Of a stretch of 16,369 bases of DNA, positions 1 to 7,254 are shown piece after piece. The stretch covers positions 1 to 16,369 of the forward strand of contig CAYRJN010000083.1 of assembly GCA_964424545.1 (NCBI GenBank). The letters run 5' to 3'. The DNA is from JAUVIB01 sp964424545 (GTDB lineage: Bacteria > Calditrichota > Calditrichia > Calditrichales > Calditrichaceae). Each line of letters begins with the position of its first letter. The first letter of the stretch is position 1. Position numbers and translations under genes: made by a program. A model generated the notes under the pieces. That model searched no databases. It was not told the origin of the DNA and saw only the letters and a program-made list of their open reading frames with translations.

Positions 1-611
1 ATAAAATACCCTTCGTCAAAGGCTTTTCTCGTGGTCGGGTTGCCATAAACCCCTTTTGCGGGGAAGGCAAATCCCAAATCAACCAATTTTTTAGTAAACA
101 TTTCGGTTAGCGACTTATCCTGTTCGTTGGTTTTAGTATTAATAAATTCCATCTTATGGCCTGTAATGCGAAAAAAAGATTGTGGAATTTCCAATTGTAA
201 ACGTTCAGGCTGCGATTCAAATAAGGGATATAAGGGAATTTGAGGGATATCTATTTGATGCGGGCGGGTGCGCAGTAGGAAATTGTTTAGACGAACCTCT
301 TCCAGCGTTACCGCCGTGCCGTTTACGCTATCGGGCATAGCGCTTTTGGCGGCGAGCAAACGATAATTCATAAAGGGAAGCAATTTATCGGTCTGACGTC
401 GCGTATAGGTTTTACCATCGGAATCCGTACAAAATACATTAGGATTTCCGTCGTATTTAAAGGTTAGGAATTTTTTCAACACGGGACTGTAATAAACGCT
501 TGGTTTATAAATTCTCGGTGATGACGCCATCCAGTAAAAATGAGGTAAGTAAATCGCCGCAAGAAAAACAACCATGATAATCAAAAATATTCGACTGAGT
601 TTTAGCCGCAT
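1..611 (-). CDS. DUF4857-like membrane-anchored protein, partial at left edge
   Basis: Reading the minus strand from an ATG at 611-609 gives 203 open codons that run off the window without a stop. The product starts with a basic stretch and one hydrophobic segment (about residues 6-27, IFLIIMVVFLAAIYLP), so it is probably anchored in the inner membrane with the rest outside the cytoplasm. Later there are stretches such as TDKLLPFMNYRLL, IPLYPLFES and FRITGHKMEFINTKTN. These resemble my recollection of DUF4857, a Bacteroidetes family usually encoded beside an ABC ATPase and permease, exactly as here. Its ATG shares one base with the TAA of the permease (TAATG), and an AGGAG site lies 7 bases upstream of the ATG, so it is very likely translated with the permease. 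Function unknown; an accessory subunit of the transporter is inference. The C-terminus is missing. Confidence 0.75.
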   Translation of the reverse strand, partial: MRLKLSRIFLIIMVVFLAAIYLPHFYWMASSPRIYKPSVYYSPVLKKFLTFKYDGNPNVFCTDSDGKTYTRRQTDKLLPFMNYRLLAAKSAMPDSVNGTAVTLEEVRLNNFLLRTRPHQIDIPQIPLYPLFESQPERLQLEIPQSFFRITGHKMEFINTKTNEQDKSLTEMFTKKLVDLGFAFPAKGVYGNPTTRKAFDEGYF

Positions 612-1282
612 TAAATCACTCCTTTCTTAAATCTTGCGGTGGAAATTAGAGCCGATACAGAAAGGGAAAGACTCAATATTGCAAACCAATGAATTGATAC
701 AGCGTAATTATTATAACCTTTGGGCGCATAAAGAAGCATGATATAAGCCAAAGTAATAACAATAAGAAAAATACGGCGATAAAGCCAAATCGGCTCAATG
801 AATATGGCCGCGCCAAGCCAATAAACCGTTAATCCTGCCAAAAACCATGGCGCTGTGGTAATTAGGAAGCTGTATAAAAATTCTTTCGGAAAAAAATGCA
901 AAATAAGCAGAGCAAATAGAAATATAGTGAATAAAAACAATGCGAGAAGTACTAAAGTGCCGAAAGCAATCATATTCAATACAATTGATTTTTCATTTAA
1001 AGGTAGGTGCAGGGTCAATTTAAGGCGATTTTCACTGATTTCGGGAAAGTATTGGGTGAAAGCGATAATAATGCCCGCAATTAACGGCAGATATTCAAGG
1101 AACGAATAATACAGCGACATGCGGAAAATGAGATTATTCCAATAAAGATTGGGCTCGCCCGTTCGCATGATATATGACAAGGATAGAGCCGTATTGATAA
1201 AAACCAAAAGAAAAGTGATCGCCGCTATTAACACGGCGCCGCGAATTTTCATCCATTCTTTATAGCCAAGGGCTTTGAACAT
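611..1282 (-). CDS. ABC-2-type transporter permease subunit
   Basis: A 223-residue protein with about six hydrophobic segments (around residues 14-36, 61-76, 102-128, 137-160, 167-185 and 196-213) separated by short polar loops. This is the size and pattern of an ABC-2-type permease half-transporter. It starts with a cytoplasmic amphipathic stretch (MFKALGYKEWMKIRG), common in such permeases. The gene lies 9 bases downstream of the ATPase, with its AGGAG site next to the ATPase stop and 7 bases before its own ATG, and it overlaps the next gene by one base. The three genes therefore form one operon whose product is an inner-membrane exporter or membrane-remodelling ABC system. The substrate cannot be read from the sequence. 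No sequence motif alone proves the family; the call rests on topology and context. Confidence 0.75.
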   Translation of the reverse strand: MFKALGYKEWMKIRGAVLIAAITFLLVFINTALSLSYIMRTGEPNLYWNNLIFRMSLYYSFLEYLPLIAGIIIAFTQYFPEISENRLKLTLHLPLNEKSIVLNMIAFGTLVLLALFLFTIFLFALLILHFFPKEFLYSFLITTAPWFLAGLTVYWLGAAIFIEPIWLYRRIFLIVITLAYIMLLYAPKGYNNYAVSIHWFAILSLSLSVSALISTARFKKGVI

Positions 1283-1291
1283 TTGCGTCTC

Positions 1292-2182
1292 CTAATATTT
1301 TCCTGTAAGCCCGATAAAAGCGTCTTCGAGATTCATCGGGACTTCTTCCAATGATCCAACAGGTATGTTTAAACTATTTAAATGTTTATTTACAGTTTGC
1401 AAATCTGAAAAAGAATAAATATAGATGTTATCTTTAATGATTTCAAAATTCGTAATAATGTTGTCTTTGTTTAATTTTATACTCTTTGTATCGGAAAACG
1501 TAAATTTAAAACGTTTGAAGTTGTTTTTAAAATCTTCTATGGTGCTTGATAAAAGAACATTTTTATAATCTAAAATTACAATGTCGTCGACAAAACCTTC
1601 CAAGTCCTGAATAATATGGGATGTAATGAATATGGTTTTATCTCGTCCTTTTGTATATTCCGTGAGATAATCAATAAAGAGCCGGCGATAACCGGGGTCA
1701 AGCCCCATTGAATAATCATCCAAAATCATAAGATCCGGATCTTGAGCAAGAATCAAACCGAGCGCAACCTGCGAGCGCTGTCCGCAAGACATGGTGGATA
1801 GTTTCTGTTCGGGCAGTACCTGTAAAAGCGACATTAATTCCCAATATGGTTCTTTATTCCATTTGGGGTAAAATTGGGAATAAAATTTTTCGATCTGACC
1901 GATATTCATAAATTTGTATTGAATATGACCTTCCATTAAAAAACCGACATTAGCTTTTGTTGCGGGTGAAAGTTTTTGCGAGTCTTCTCCGAATATAAGG
2001 CATTGTCCTGATTTGGGTTTAAGATAGCCGTTTAAGATGTTGATTGTAGTCGTTTTCCCGGTGCCGTTTTTACCGAGCAATCCGAAAATACTTCCTTTTT
2101 TAATATTGAAACTCATGTTTTCATAGATCAAGCGCTTGCCGTAATAGTGGGTTAGATTTTTACATTCTACTGCATATTCCAT
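1292..2182 (-). CDS. ABC transporter ATP-binding protein
   Basis: A 296-residue ATPase that should energise the permease encoded just downstream. Visible motifs in order: Walker A GKNGTGKT (37-44); a Q-loop region with Glu in place of Gln (FLMEG, 81-85); a divergent signature MSCGQ (131-135) instead of LSGGQ; Walker B LMILDD (151-156); D-loop GLDP (160-163); and the H-loop His (SHI, H189). The residue after the Walker B Asp is Asp156 rather than the usual catalytic Glu, which would be expected to slow hydrolysis. The motif LDDYSMGLDPGYRRLF looks conserved in the DUF4857-associated subfamily as I remember it, so this is probably a family trait and not a defect. About 80 residues after residue 215 form an extra C-terminal domain. 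The start is MEYAVECKNL, with only a weak AGG upstream. A terminator upstream (2209-2244) means the operon needs its own promoter in the short space before 2182. Confidence 0.93.
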   Translation of the reverse strand: MEYAVECKNLTHYYGKRLIYENMSFNIKKGSIFGLLGKNGTGKTTTINILNGYLKPKSGQCLIFGEDSQKLSPATKANVGFLMEGHIQYKFMNIGQIEKFYSQFYPKWNKEPYWELMSLLQVLPEQKLSTMSCGQRSQVALGLILAQDPDLMILDDYSMGLDPGYRRLFIDYLTEYTKGRDKTIFITSHIIQDLEGFVDDIVILDYKNVLLSSTIEDFKNNFKRFKFTFSDTKSIKLNKDNIITNFEIIKDNIYIYSFSDLQTVNKHLNSLNIPVGSLEEVPMNLEDAFIGLTGKY

Positions 2183-2208
2183 ATTTAAACCTATTTTGGT
2201 TGAAAATT

Positions 2209-2244
2209 AAAAAAAATGACGGTTAATCGAACCGTCATTTTTTT
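2209..2244 (-). terminator. Rho-independent terminator (likely bidirectional) after the T9SS cargo gene
   Basis: An 8-bp perfect inverted repeat, TGACGGTT (2217-2224) and AACCGTCA (2230-2237), with a 5-base loop. It is flanked by A8 on the left (2209-2216) and T7 on the right (2238-2244). Read on the minus strand the hairpin is followed by eight U residues, a classic intrinsic terminator 20-50 bases after the stop of the secreted protein gene. It isolates the downstream ABC operon from readthrough. The symmetrical A/T tracts would also allow termination on the plus strand, though no plus-strand gene points here. Confidence 0.9.
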
Positions 2245-2265
2245 ATCATTTTTTTTGCATTAAAA

Positions 2266-4437
2266 TTATTTTATTAACAACATTTTTCTCGTTCGCACAA
2301 AATCTCCGGCCTTTATTTTGTAAAAATAAACACCTGAAGCGAGATTTGAACCGTTGAAAGTAAGCGTATAATTTCCGGCTTGTTGTTTTTTGTCTATTAG
2401 TGTTGCTACTTTTTGTCCTGCGGTATTAAAAACGGTAATCTTAACAGGGACGTTTTGTGATATGGAATATTTTATGGTTGTTGCCGGGTTGAAGGGATTC
2501 GGATAATTTTGTTCTAATTCGAATTTATCCGCAACTTTCATGCCTTCATTGTCAATGGCATCGGGAGGCGTTATTGTAAGCTTAACAATACGGCCGTTTC
2601 CGGCGGAAATATAACATTCGGTATTTGATATCCAAGCCATTTTGTAAAAGGTAATACCTTCAAGTTCTTCGGGTACGTTGATTCTTGTCCAAGTTTCTCC
2701 GCCGTCGGTTGTTTCATATAAAACGCTTTTCCATCCGCAAATAAAACCGCGTGTAGAGTCTATAAATTGAATATCATTCAGATCCGGAGGAGACGTTTTT
2801 AAGGGTTCAAGGCCCAGCGTGTCCACAATTGCCCAGCTATTTCCGGCATCGCTTGTTTTTAACAAAAGCCCGTCGCCTCCTACAACATATCCGATCGAAT
2901 CGTTAATGAAAGCAATACTGTTCATATCGGTTTTATTAGAATCGTAAAAAGCGGATACGAAGGAGCCTTCAAAAGCCGAACGCATTATCCTTCCCTTTAA
3001 TCCGGTAAACACCCCATAACCTGCGTGTTCGTTTGCATAGATGTCGGATATTGTGTTGTCAAAGCCGGTAAATTCCGTTTCCCAGCCTCTTGTCGGGTCG
3101 CCCGAAATAAAAAATATACCGTCTTCGCCGCCGGCAATATATAATCCGCCTTCCAAATCTCTTAAATATCCTAAAGCGTATAATGAATATTCGGCGCTGT
3201 CATTGGTCATCGTCCATGTTTCTCCCGCGTCTAACGATAAGCCGATCTGGCCGTCGTTTCCTACATAGAGGGCGGTGTCGCCGACAACAAGGACATTACG
3301 TAAGTTGCCCATTGCATTGGTTCTGTGTGAAACTTCGCTCCATGTTTCTCCCGCGTCATGACTTACGCTGATATTGCCTGCAAGATAATCGGTTACTATC
3401 AGCGTATTCCCATCAGCGGCAATAGAATTTAGATTGCCGTTTGTCCAATATGTAAATGAGCTATACGTTTTCCCGTTGTTTTCGGTAATAAACCATTGAT
3501 CCGACGTTACAAGAATAAATGTATTATCATCAAACACATGAATGCGTTTTAACGATTCGTTTGTCGCGTAGTTTAAGGTGTCCCAACTTGCCCCGCCGTC
3601 TGCGCTGTAACATAACATTCCGTTTGTACCGCCTGTCCAAACATGTTCACCGTCGGTAGTTTTTATTACGGAGAAATTTGTAGGGCCCGGATACAAAAGG
3701 GCTACATTTGTCCAAGTATGCCCGAAATCGGTAGATTTGTAAACGCCGCCGGACCATGAACTGATGTAGGCGGTGCCGTTCTTAGCTGCATGCATAGCTT
3801 TAAAGCCTTGACTGATTGCCGCCGGTGAAATGGGCACCGTGGCGGTTTGCCATGTGATTCCGCCGTCCTCGGTAAAAAGAGCGTCATTTGTTTTTGTCGA
3901 AATCGGCGTAGCCAGGGCCTTTAAACCGCTAAAAGCATAAATAAACTTTATACTTTTTGTTGTACCGCTCGATTGATTTACCCAAATATTACCGCCGTCG
4001 GTAGTTTTTAAGATAGCGCCTTTTGATCCGCCGATAAATACCGTATCTTCATCGACCGCATAAACGCAGTAGAGCGTCGAAGAAGAACTGTCGGAAGTTT
4101 GTGACGTCCAGGTAGCGCCGCCGTCCGTTGTTTTCCAAATGAGTCCCTTTTTCCCGACAACCCAACCGGTTGTGTCATTTACAAAAAAGACGTCATAGAG
4201 CGTTGTGTCGGCGACGCCGTCGGGCGTTTGCATCTCACCGGAATTTCCGCCATCTTCGGTTTTAAGTATTACGCTGTTATTGCCTACGACCCACCCCGTA
4301 TCAGGGTTTAGAAAAAAAGTGTTTGACATTCCGGCAATTTCGGGCGGAAGCGGTTGTTTAACGACTTCCAATGTCGTTTGCGCAAATGCAGCAATTGTAA
4401 AAAATAAAATCCCAATGAAAGTAAAAAGTCCTTTCAT
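2266..4437 (-). CDS. Secreted YCF48/BNR-repeat beta-propeller protein with T9SS type A sorting domain
   Basis: A 723-residue exported protein. Residues 1-19 form a signal peptide (cleavage probably after AFA). Most of the rest consists of about eleven or twelve Asp-box style repeats of the form (K)T-x-DGG-x-TW, for example near residues 57-67, 100-110, 142-152, 188-196 and 233-243, ending with ETTDGGETWTRI. They are spaced about 40 residues apart, as in YCF48/PSII-BNR or sialidase-like propellers. Residues 637-723 are a T9SS type A C-terminal domain: YPNPFNP (645-651), AGQKVATL, then GVYFYKIKAG and a basic MLLIK end. The protein is therefore expected to cross the outer membrane by type IX secretion and be released or attached at the surface. 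Its binding target is unknown. The first repeat has NSG where a Trp is normally found. A strong GGGAGG site lies 5 bases before the ATG; the gene has its own leader and its own terminator. Confidence 0.93.
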   Translation of the reverse strand: MKGLFTFIGILFFTIAAFAQTTLEVVKQPLPPEIAGMSNTFFLNPDTGWVVGNNSVILKTEDGGNSGEMQTPDGVADTTLYDVFFVNDTTGWVVGKKGLIWKTTDGGATWTSQTSDSSSSTLYCVYAVDEDTVFIGGSKGAILKTTDGGNIWVNQSSGTTKSIKFIYAFSGLKALATPISTKTNDALFTEDGGITWQTATVPISPAAISQGFKAMHAAKNGTAYISSWSGGVYKSTDFGHTWTNVALLYPGPTNFSVIKTTDGEHVWTGGTNGMLCYSADGGASWDTLNYATNESLKRIHVFDDNTFILVTSDQWFITENNGKTYSSFTYWTNGNLNSIAADGNTLIVTDYLAGNISVSHDAGETWSEVSHRTNAMGNLRNVLVVGDTALYVGNDGQIGLSLDAGETWTMTNDSAEYSLYALGYLRDLEGGLYIAGGEDGIFFISGDPTRGWETEFTGFDNTISDIYANEHAGYGVFTGLKGRIMRSAFEGSFVSAFYDSNKTDMNSIAFINDSIGYVVGGDGLLLKTSDAGNSWAIVDTLGLEPLKTSPPDLNDIQFIDSTRGFICGWKSVLYETTDGGETWTRINVPEELEGITFYKMAWISNTECYISAGNGRIVKLTITPPDAIDNEGMKVADKFELEQNYPNPFNPATTIKYSISQNVPVKITVFNTAGQKVATLIDKKQQAGNYTLTFNGSNLASGVYFYKIKAGDFVRTRKMLLIK

Positions 4438-4596
4438 AATGCCTCCCTTTAATTAAGTTGTTTGATAATTACAGTAACCGGCGCATAATGCGGCTAAAGT
4501 AAAGGATTATTAACAGGAACTAATGATAAGATAATAATGATAATACATTGTTATCATAAAATAAAGGTAAATATTTTTTAAATTTTAATCAATATA
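4438..4596 (-). promoter_or_regulatory. Intergenic leader upstream of the T9SS cargo gene
   Basis: A 159-base AT-rich gap between the stop of the outer-membrane protein gene and the start of the T9SS cargo gene. It contains the cargo gene's Shine-Dalgarno site (minus-strand GGGAGG, about 4442-4447), an 11-base palindrome CGCATAATGCG (4482-4492) that could be an operator, and a 7-bp inverted repeat ATGATAA / TTATCAT (4537-4543 and 4551-4557) with a 7-base loop. The last is AT-only apart from one pair and is too weak to call a terminator. A promoter is expected here but no convincing -35/-10 pair can be assigned. Confidence 0.4.
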
Positions 4597-6066
4597 TTAA
4601 AAATAACGCTTAATTTCAAAACTAAAGTTGATTTTTTGATTTTTTTTACTGTCTGTTTCACCGATAGACGGAGTATTTGAGGCCTTGCCAATAATACCAT
4701 ATAAGTCCATTACCATATTTTTATAAATATATCCTATGCCAACGGTTAAATTTATGCCTGCATAACTGCCGAAATAATTCCACACGGGATCTTCGTCGTA
4801 TTTATTATAGATAATACCGCTCCGCAATGCCAAGTTATTTTCTATTAGGTATTCACCTCCAATGCTCAATTTAATATTGTGATTTATTCCCTTTCTGAAT
4901 ACGTGGGCCAGATAGTCGTTTTTTACTGTTGAGTCATGGAAATAGGAAAATTCTACAGCTGCCAACAACGGTAAAGAAGCGAATCGATGAGAATAACCGC
5001 CTATAACACTATTCTGATTGTAATCCGCTTGATATATTAGTAAATAGGCATTGGGATTTCTGGCCCAATCATTTAATTTTCGGTATTTATAGCTTAATGA
5101 GAAGAGATCATTATGTTTCTCATCGAGATAGCAGCGAAATACGGAATTGAAAATATATTGCTCTCCCTGATAAAAACCGTCGTAAAGTCTTTGGCTGGGA
5201 TTGTCGTACAGTTCATGCCATTGATAAATGTAATTAAACAGAAGGACGCCGTCGTAATGATCGCCATGCAGGGCAATTTGCGGAATTAATTCATAGCCCT
5301 CAAAAAGAGAACGGCGGTCGGAAGAAGAGGTGCTTTTTCTAAAGATGAATTCACCGCGATAACGATACGTCTGCGGATCTTTGCCGTCGGGTTGTTTAAC
5401 CAATTTTGTAATCTGTTGTCTTTGATAAGGTTTAAAAGAGAGGCCCACGGTAATATGCGGCGTAATCAACCATGCTAAATCCAAACTGAGGTTAGATTCG
5501 CGGTCAATAATTTCCGGCATGGTGTAAATCGTTTTTAATCCTTCGTTAATATTATAATAAATGGAGATCCCGACGGAAAAATTATCTGTCATATTATAAG
5601 CGTAAATTGCCGAAATAGCAGGGCCGAAGTAATTAAAGGTGCCTGCGGTGGAATCGGCCAGGACAAAAGGGTCGGGTTCATACGGATATTTATCAATAGC
5701 CTGATTCATTTTATAACGATAATCCCAGATATAATAAACGTCGCCGTAAAAAACTTGATTTTCACTGATATGTTTTTGTCCCCTGAAGCCAAAATAGGAT
5801 AGGCTGTTCGTTTGTGCGTCCCAGTGTCTTCTTATATCGCCGGATAGGTAGTTATTGTAAATTCTAAAATCTGTCCAGCCGGTGGAATCATTGGATTTTA
5901 AACAAGCATTATTTTGGGCGATTTGGAATAAGTTTATCTGTCGGTCTATGTCTTCGACGGTGATTTTCATATTTCCGATCGCCTTAACTCTGTTGTTATT
6001 GGACATGAGCGGTTTTACCCATAGAATGATAAACACAAAAATGTATGTGATAATCAGCTTACTCAT
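4597..6066 (-). CDS. Putative outer-membrane beta-barrel protein (third gene of the TonB/DUF4876 operon)
   Basis: A 489-residue protein with an N-terminal signal peptide (about residues 1-22). The rest alternates polar and hydrophobic residues in short strands rich in Tyr, Phe and Trp and ends in KRYF, a terminal Phe typical of barrels inserted by the BAM complex. No enzymatic motif is visible. Its ATG overlaps the TGA of the upstream DUF4876 gene by four bases (ATGA), so the two are almost certainly translationally coupled. In Bacteroides I recall the same order of TonB receptor, DUF4876 protein and a barrel protein of a DUF6850-like family. I cannot confirm membership of that family by eye. 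Likely role: an outer-membrane partner of the receptor and lipoprotein, perhaps a pore or scaffold. This role is inference. Confidence 0.7.
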   Translation of the reverse strand: MSKLIITYIFVFIILWVKPLMSNNNRVKAIGNMKITVEDIDRQINLFQIAQNNACLKSNDSTGWTDFRIYNNYLSGDIRRHWDAQTNSLSYFGFRGQKHISENQVFYGDVYYIWDYRYKMNQAIDKYPYEPDPFVLADSTAGTFNYFGPAISAIYAYNMTDNFSVGISIYYNINEGLKTIYTMPEIIDRESNLSLDLAWLITPHITVGLSFKPYQRQQITKLVKQPDGKDPQTYRYRGEFIFRKSTSSSDRRSLFEGYELIPQIALHGDHYDGVLLFNYIYQWHELYDNPSQRLYDGFYQGEQYIFNSVFRCYLDEKHNDLFSLSYKYRKLNDWARNPNAYLLIYQADYNQNSVIGGYSHRFASLPLLAAVEFSYFHDSTVKNDYLAHVFRKGINHNIKLSIGGEYLIENNLALRSGIIYNKYDEDPVWNYFGSYAGINLTVGIGYIYKNMVMDLYGIIGKASNTPSIGETDSKKNQKINFSFEIKRYF

Positions 6067-7238
6067 TTGTGCTGGTATCCCGGCGTTGGTTTATTAAGGG
6101 TTACAAAATCCAGATTGCTGTTATTTGTATCAAAGCCAGCCTTGCGTCTTTCAACGGATTTACCGCTGTATTTTTCAATACCCACTCCGGCAAAACCCGC
6201 ATCGAGACGTGCGGTAATTTCTTTTTGTTTATCGGCGCTGGCGCTGTATTCCACAACATCGATAACGGTGCTTATGGGAATATGAATATATTGGTAAGTT
6301 CCCGTGTCATTATATTCGCCCCAATACCACGCCGAACCGTCTGCGAGAACAACGGCGTTATGAACAAGATTTATCATAAAATCATTCGTTTTTTCAGGTA
6401 AAATATTTTCAACATTAGGCACGTCGGGATTGTCAATATCGCCCCCGTAATGATCGACAAATTCCCAATCCGCATTGCTTAAATCCAGAGCCTTGTCGAT
6501 ATACTGGGAATGGTTAATAGCATCGGCCGCAACGACAATGAGTTGCCCCGGCTCGATGGGGTACTCTCTGCCGGTTAAAGGTTCTCCGGGGAACTTAAAT
6601 AGGTTTAGAACTTGAACAAAATCAATTGTTTCGATTTCCGGATGTCTTGCTTGCCTCGCGCGGCTGATAATCATACCGTCGAGATATAAAGTGGAATCGC
6701 TGGTGTTGTATAATTCGATAAACTGATCATAAAAATAAAAGGCTTTATTTTTTGGGCCGCAGTAATATATTTCATTAATTACAATGCCCGATTTGTGGGC
6801 GATGGAAATATATATGCTGTCCGAAATATCCTCATGTAAATCGGCAATTTCTTTAAAGCCCGTAAGTTGTATTTTTATGGTATCGTTCGTAAGGGGATCA
6901 AGATAAAAGGTATCCCGTACCATGCTTAAACGATAACCGGACGAAGGGAGGTAATCAAATCTGATATATCCGAATTGATCCGTTTTTCCGAAAAATCGCT
7001 GCGCCGTATTAAAAGAAGAATAGTAACTATTGGATTCCAAAATAACGGGTGAATAGGACATGGGAGCATATCCGAGATCAGGGTTTATGGGCAGGACGCC
7101 GGACGAATCGGCAAATATGTATTCTACCGAAAAACCGCCGTCTTTTTCCGTCGGCATCGGACGGGCGCAGTAATTTAAAAGTCCGCCAAGCGCTAATAAC
7201 AAAACGGTTGCTCCTATGCGATATTGATTTTTATTCAT
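6063..7238 (-). CDS. DUF4876 / lamin-tail-like surface protein, probable lipoprotein
   Basis: A 391-residue protein with an N-terminal hydrophobic segment (about 9-22) followed by Cys24 (LLNYC). The residues before the Cys do not fit the canonical lipobox well (Tyr at -1), so lipidation is likely but not certain. Residues 152-192 (IVINEIYYCG, then FIELYNTSDSTLYLDG) and the C-terminal part (SVERR at 361-365, FDTNNSNLDF, then PTPGYQ) match the lamin-tail-domain pattern of an INE-x-Y start, an ELYN strand and a DF-x-PTPG end. That is the hallmark of the DUF4876 family as I know it. Residues 35-130 look like a beta-sandwich with a GYRL turn, similar to a carboxypeptidase-regulatory fold. It follows the TonB receptor by 16 bases and overlaps the next gene by four. 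It may sit on the cell surface and present ligand to the receptor; the ligand is unknown. Confidence 0.8.
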   Translation of the reverse strand: MNKNQYRIGATVLLLALGGLLNYCARPMPTEKDGGFSVEYIFADSSGVLPINPDLGYAPMSYSPVILESNSYYSSFNTAQRFFGKTDQFGYIRFDYLPSSGYRLSMVRDTFYLDPLTNDTIKIQLTGFKEIADLHEDISDSIYISIAHKSGIVINEIYYCGPKNKAFYFYDQFIELYNTSDSTLYLDGMIISRARQARHPEIETIDFVQVLNLFKFPGEPLTGREYPIEPGQLIVVAADAINHSQYIDKALDLSNADWEFVDHYGGDIDNPDVPNVENILPEKTNDFMINLVHNAVVLADGSAWYWGEYNDTGTYQYIHIPISTVIDVVEYSASADKQKEITARLDAGFAGVGIEKYSGKSVERRKAGFDTNNSNLDFVTLNKPTPGYQHK

Positions 7239-7254
7239 AATATTAGCTCAAAAA

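Noticed and set aside
1292..2182. The ABC ATPase as an inactive, degenerate copy
   Set aside because: Walker A, Walker B Asp, D-loop and H-loop His are intact and the gene sits in a tight operon; the Asp in place of Glu looks like a subfamily trait.
4537..4557. Hairpin downstream of the outer-membrane protein gene as an intrinsic terminator
   Set aside because: The stem is seven nearly all A/T pairs and is not followed by a U-tract, so it should be too weak.
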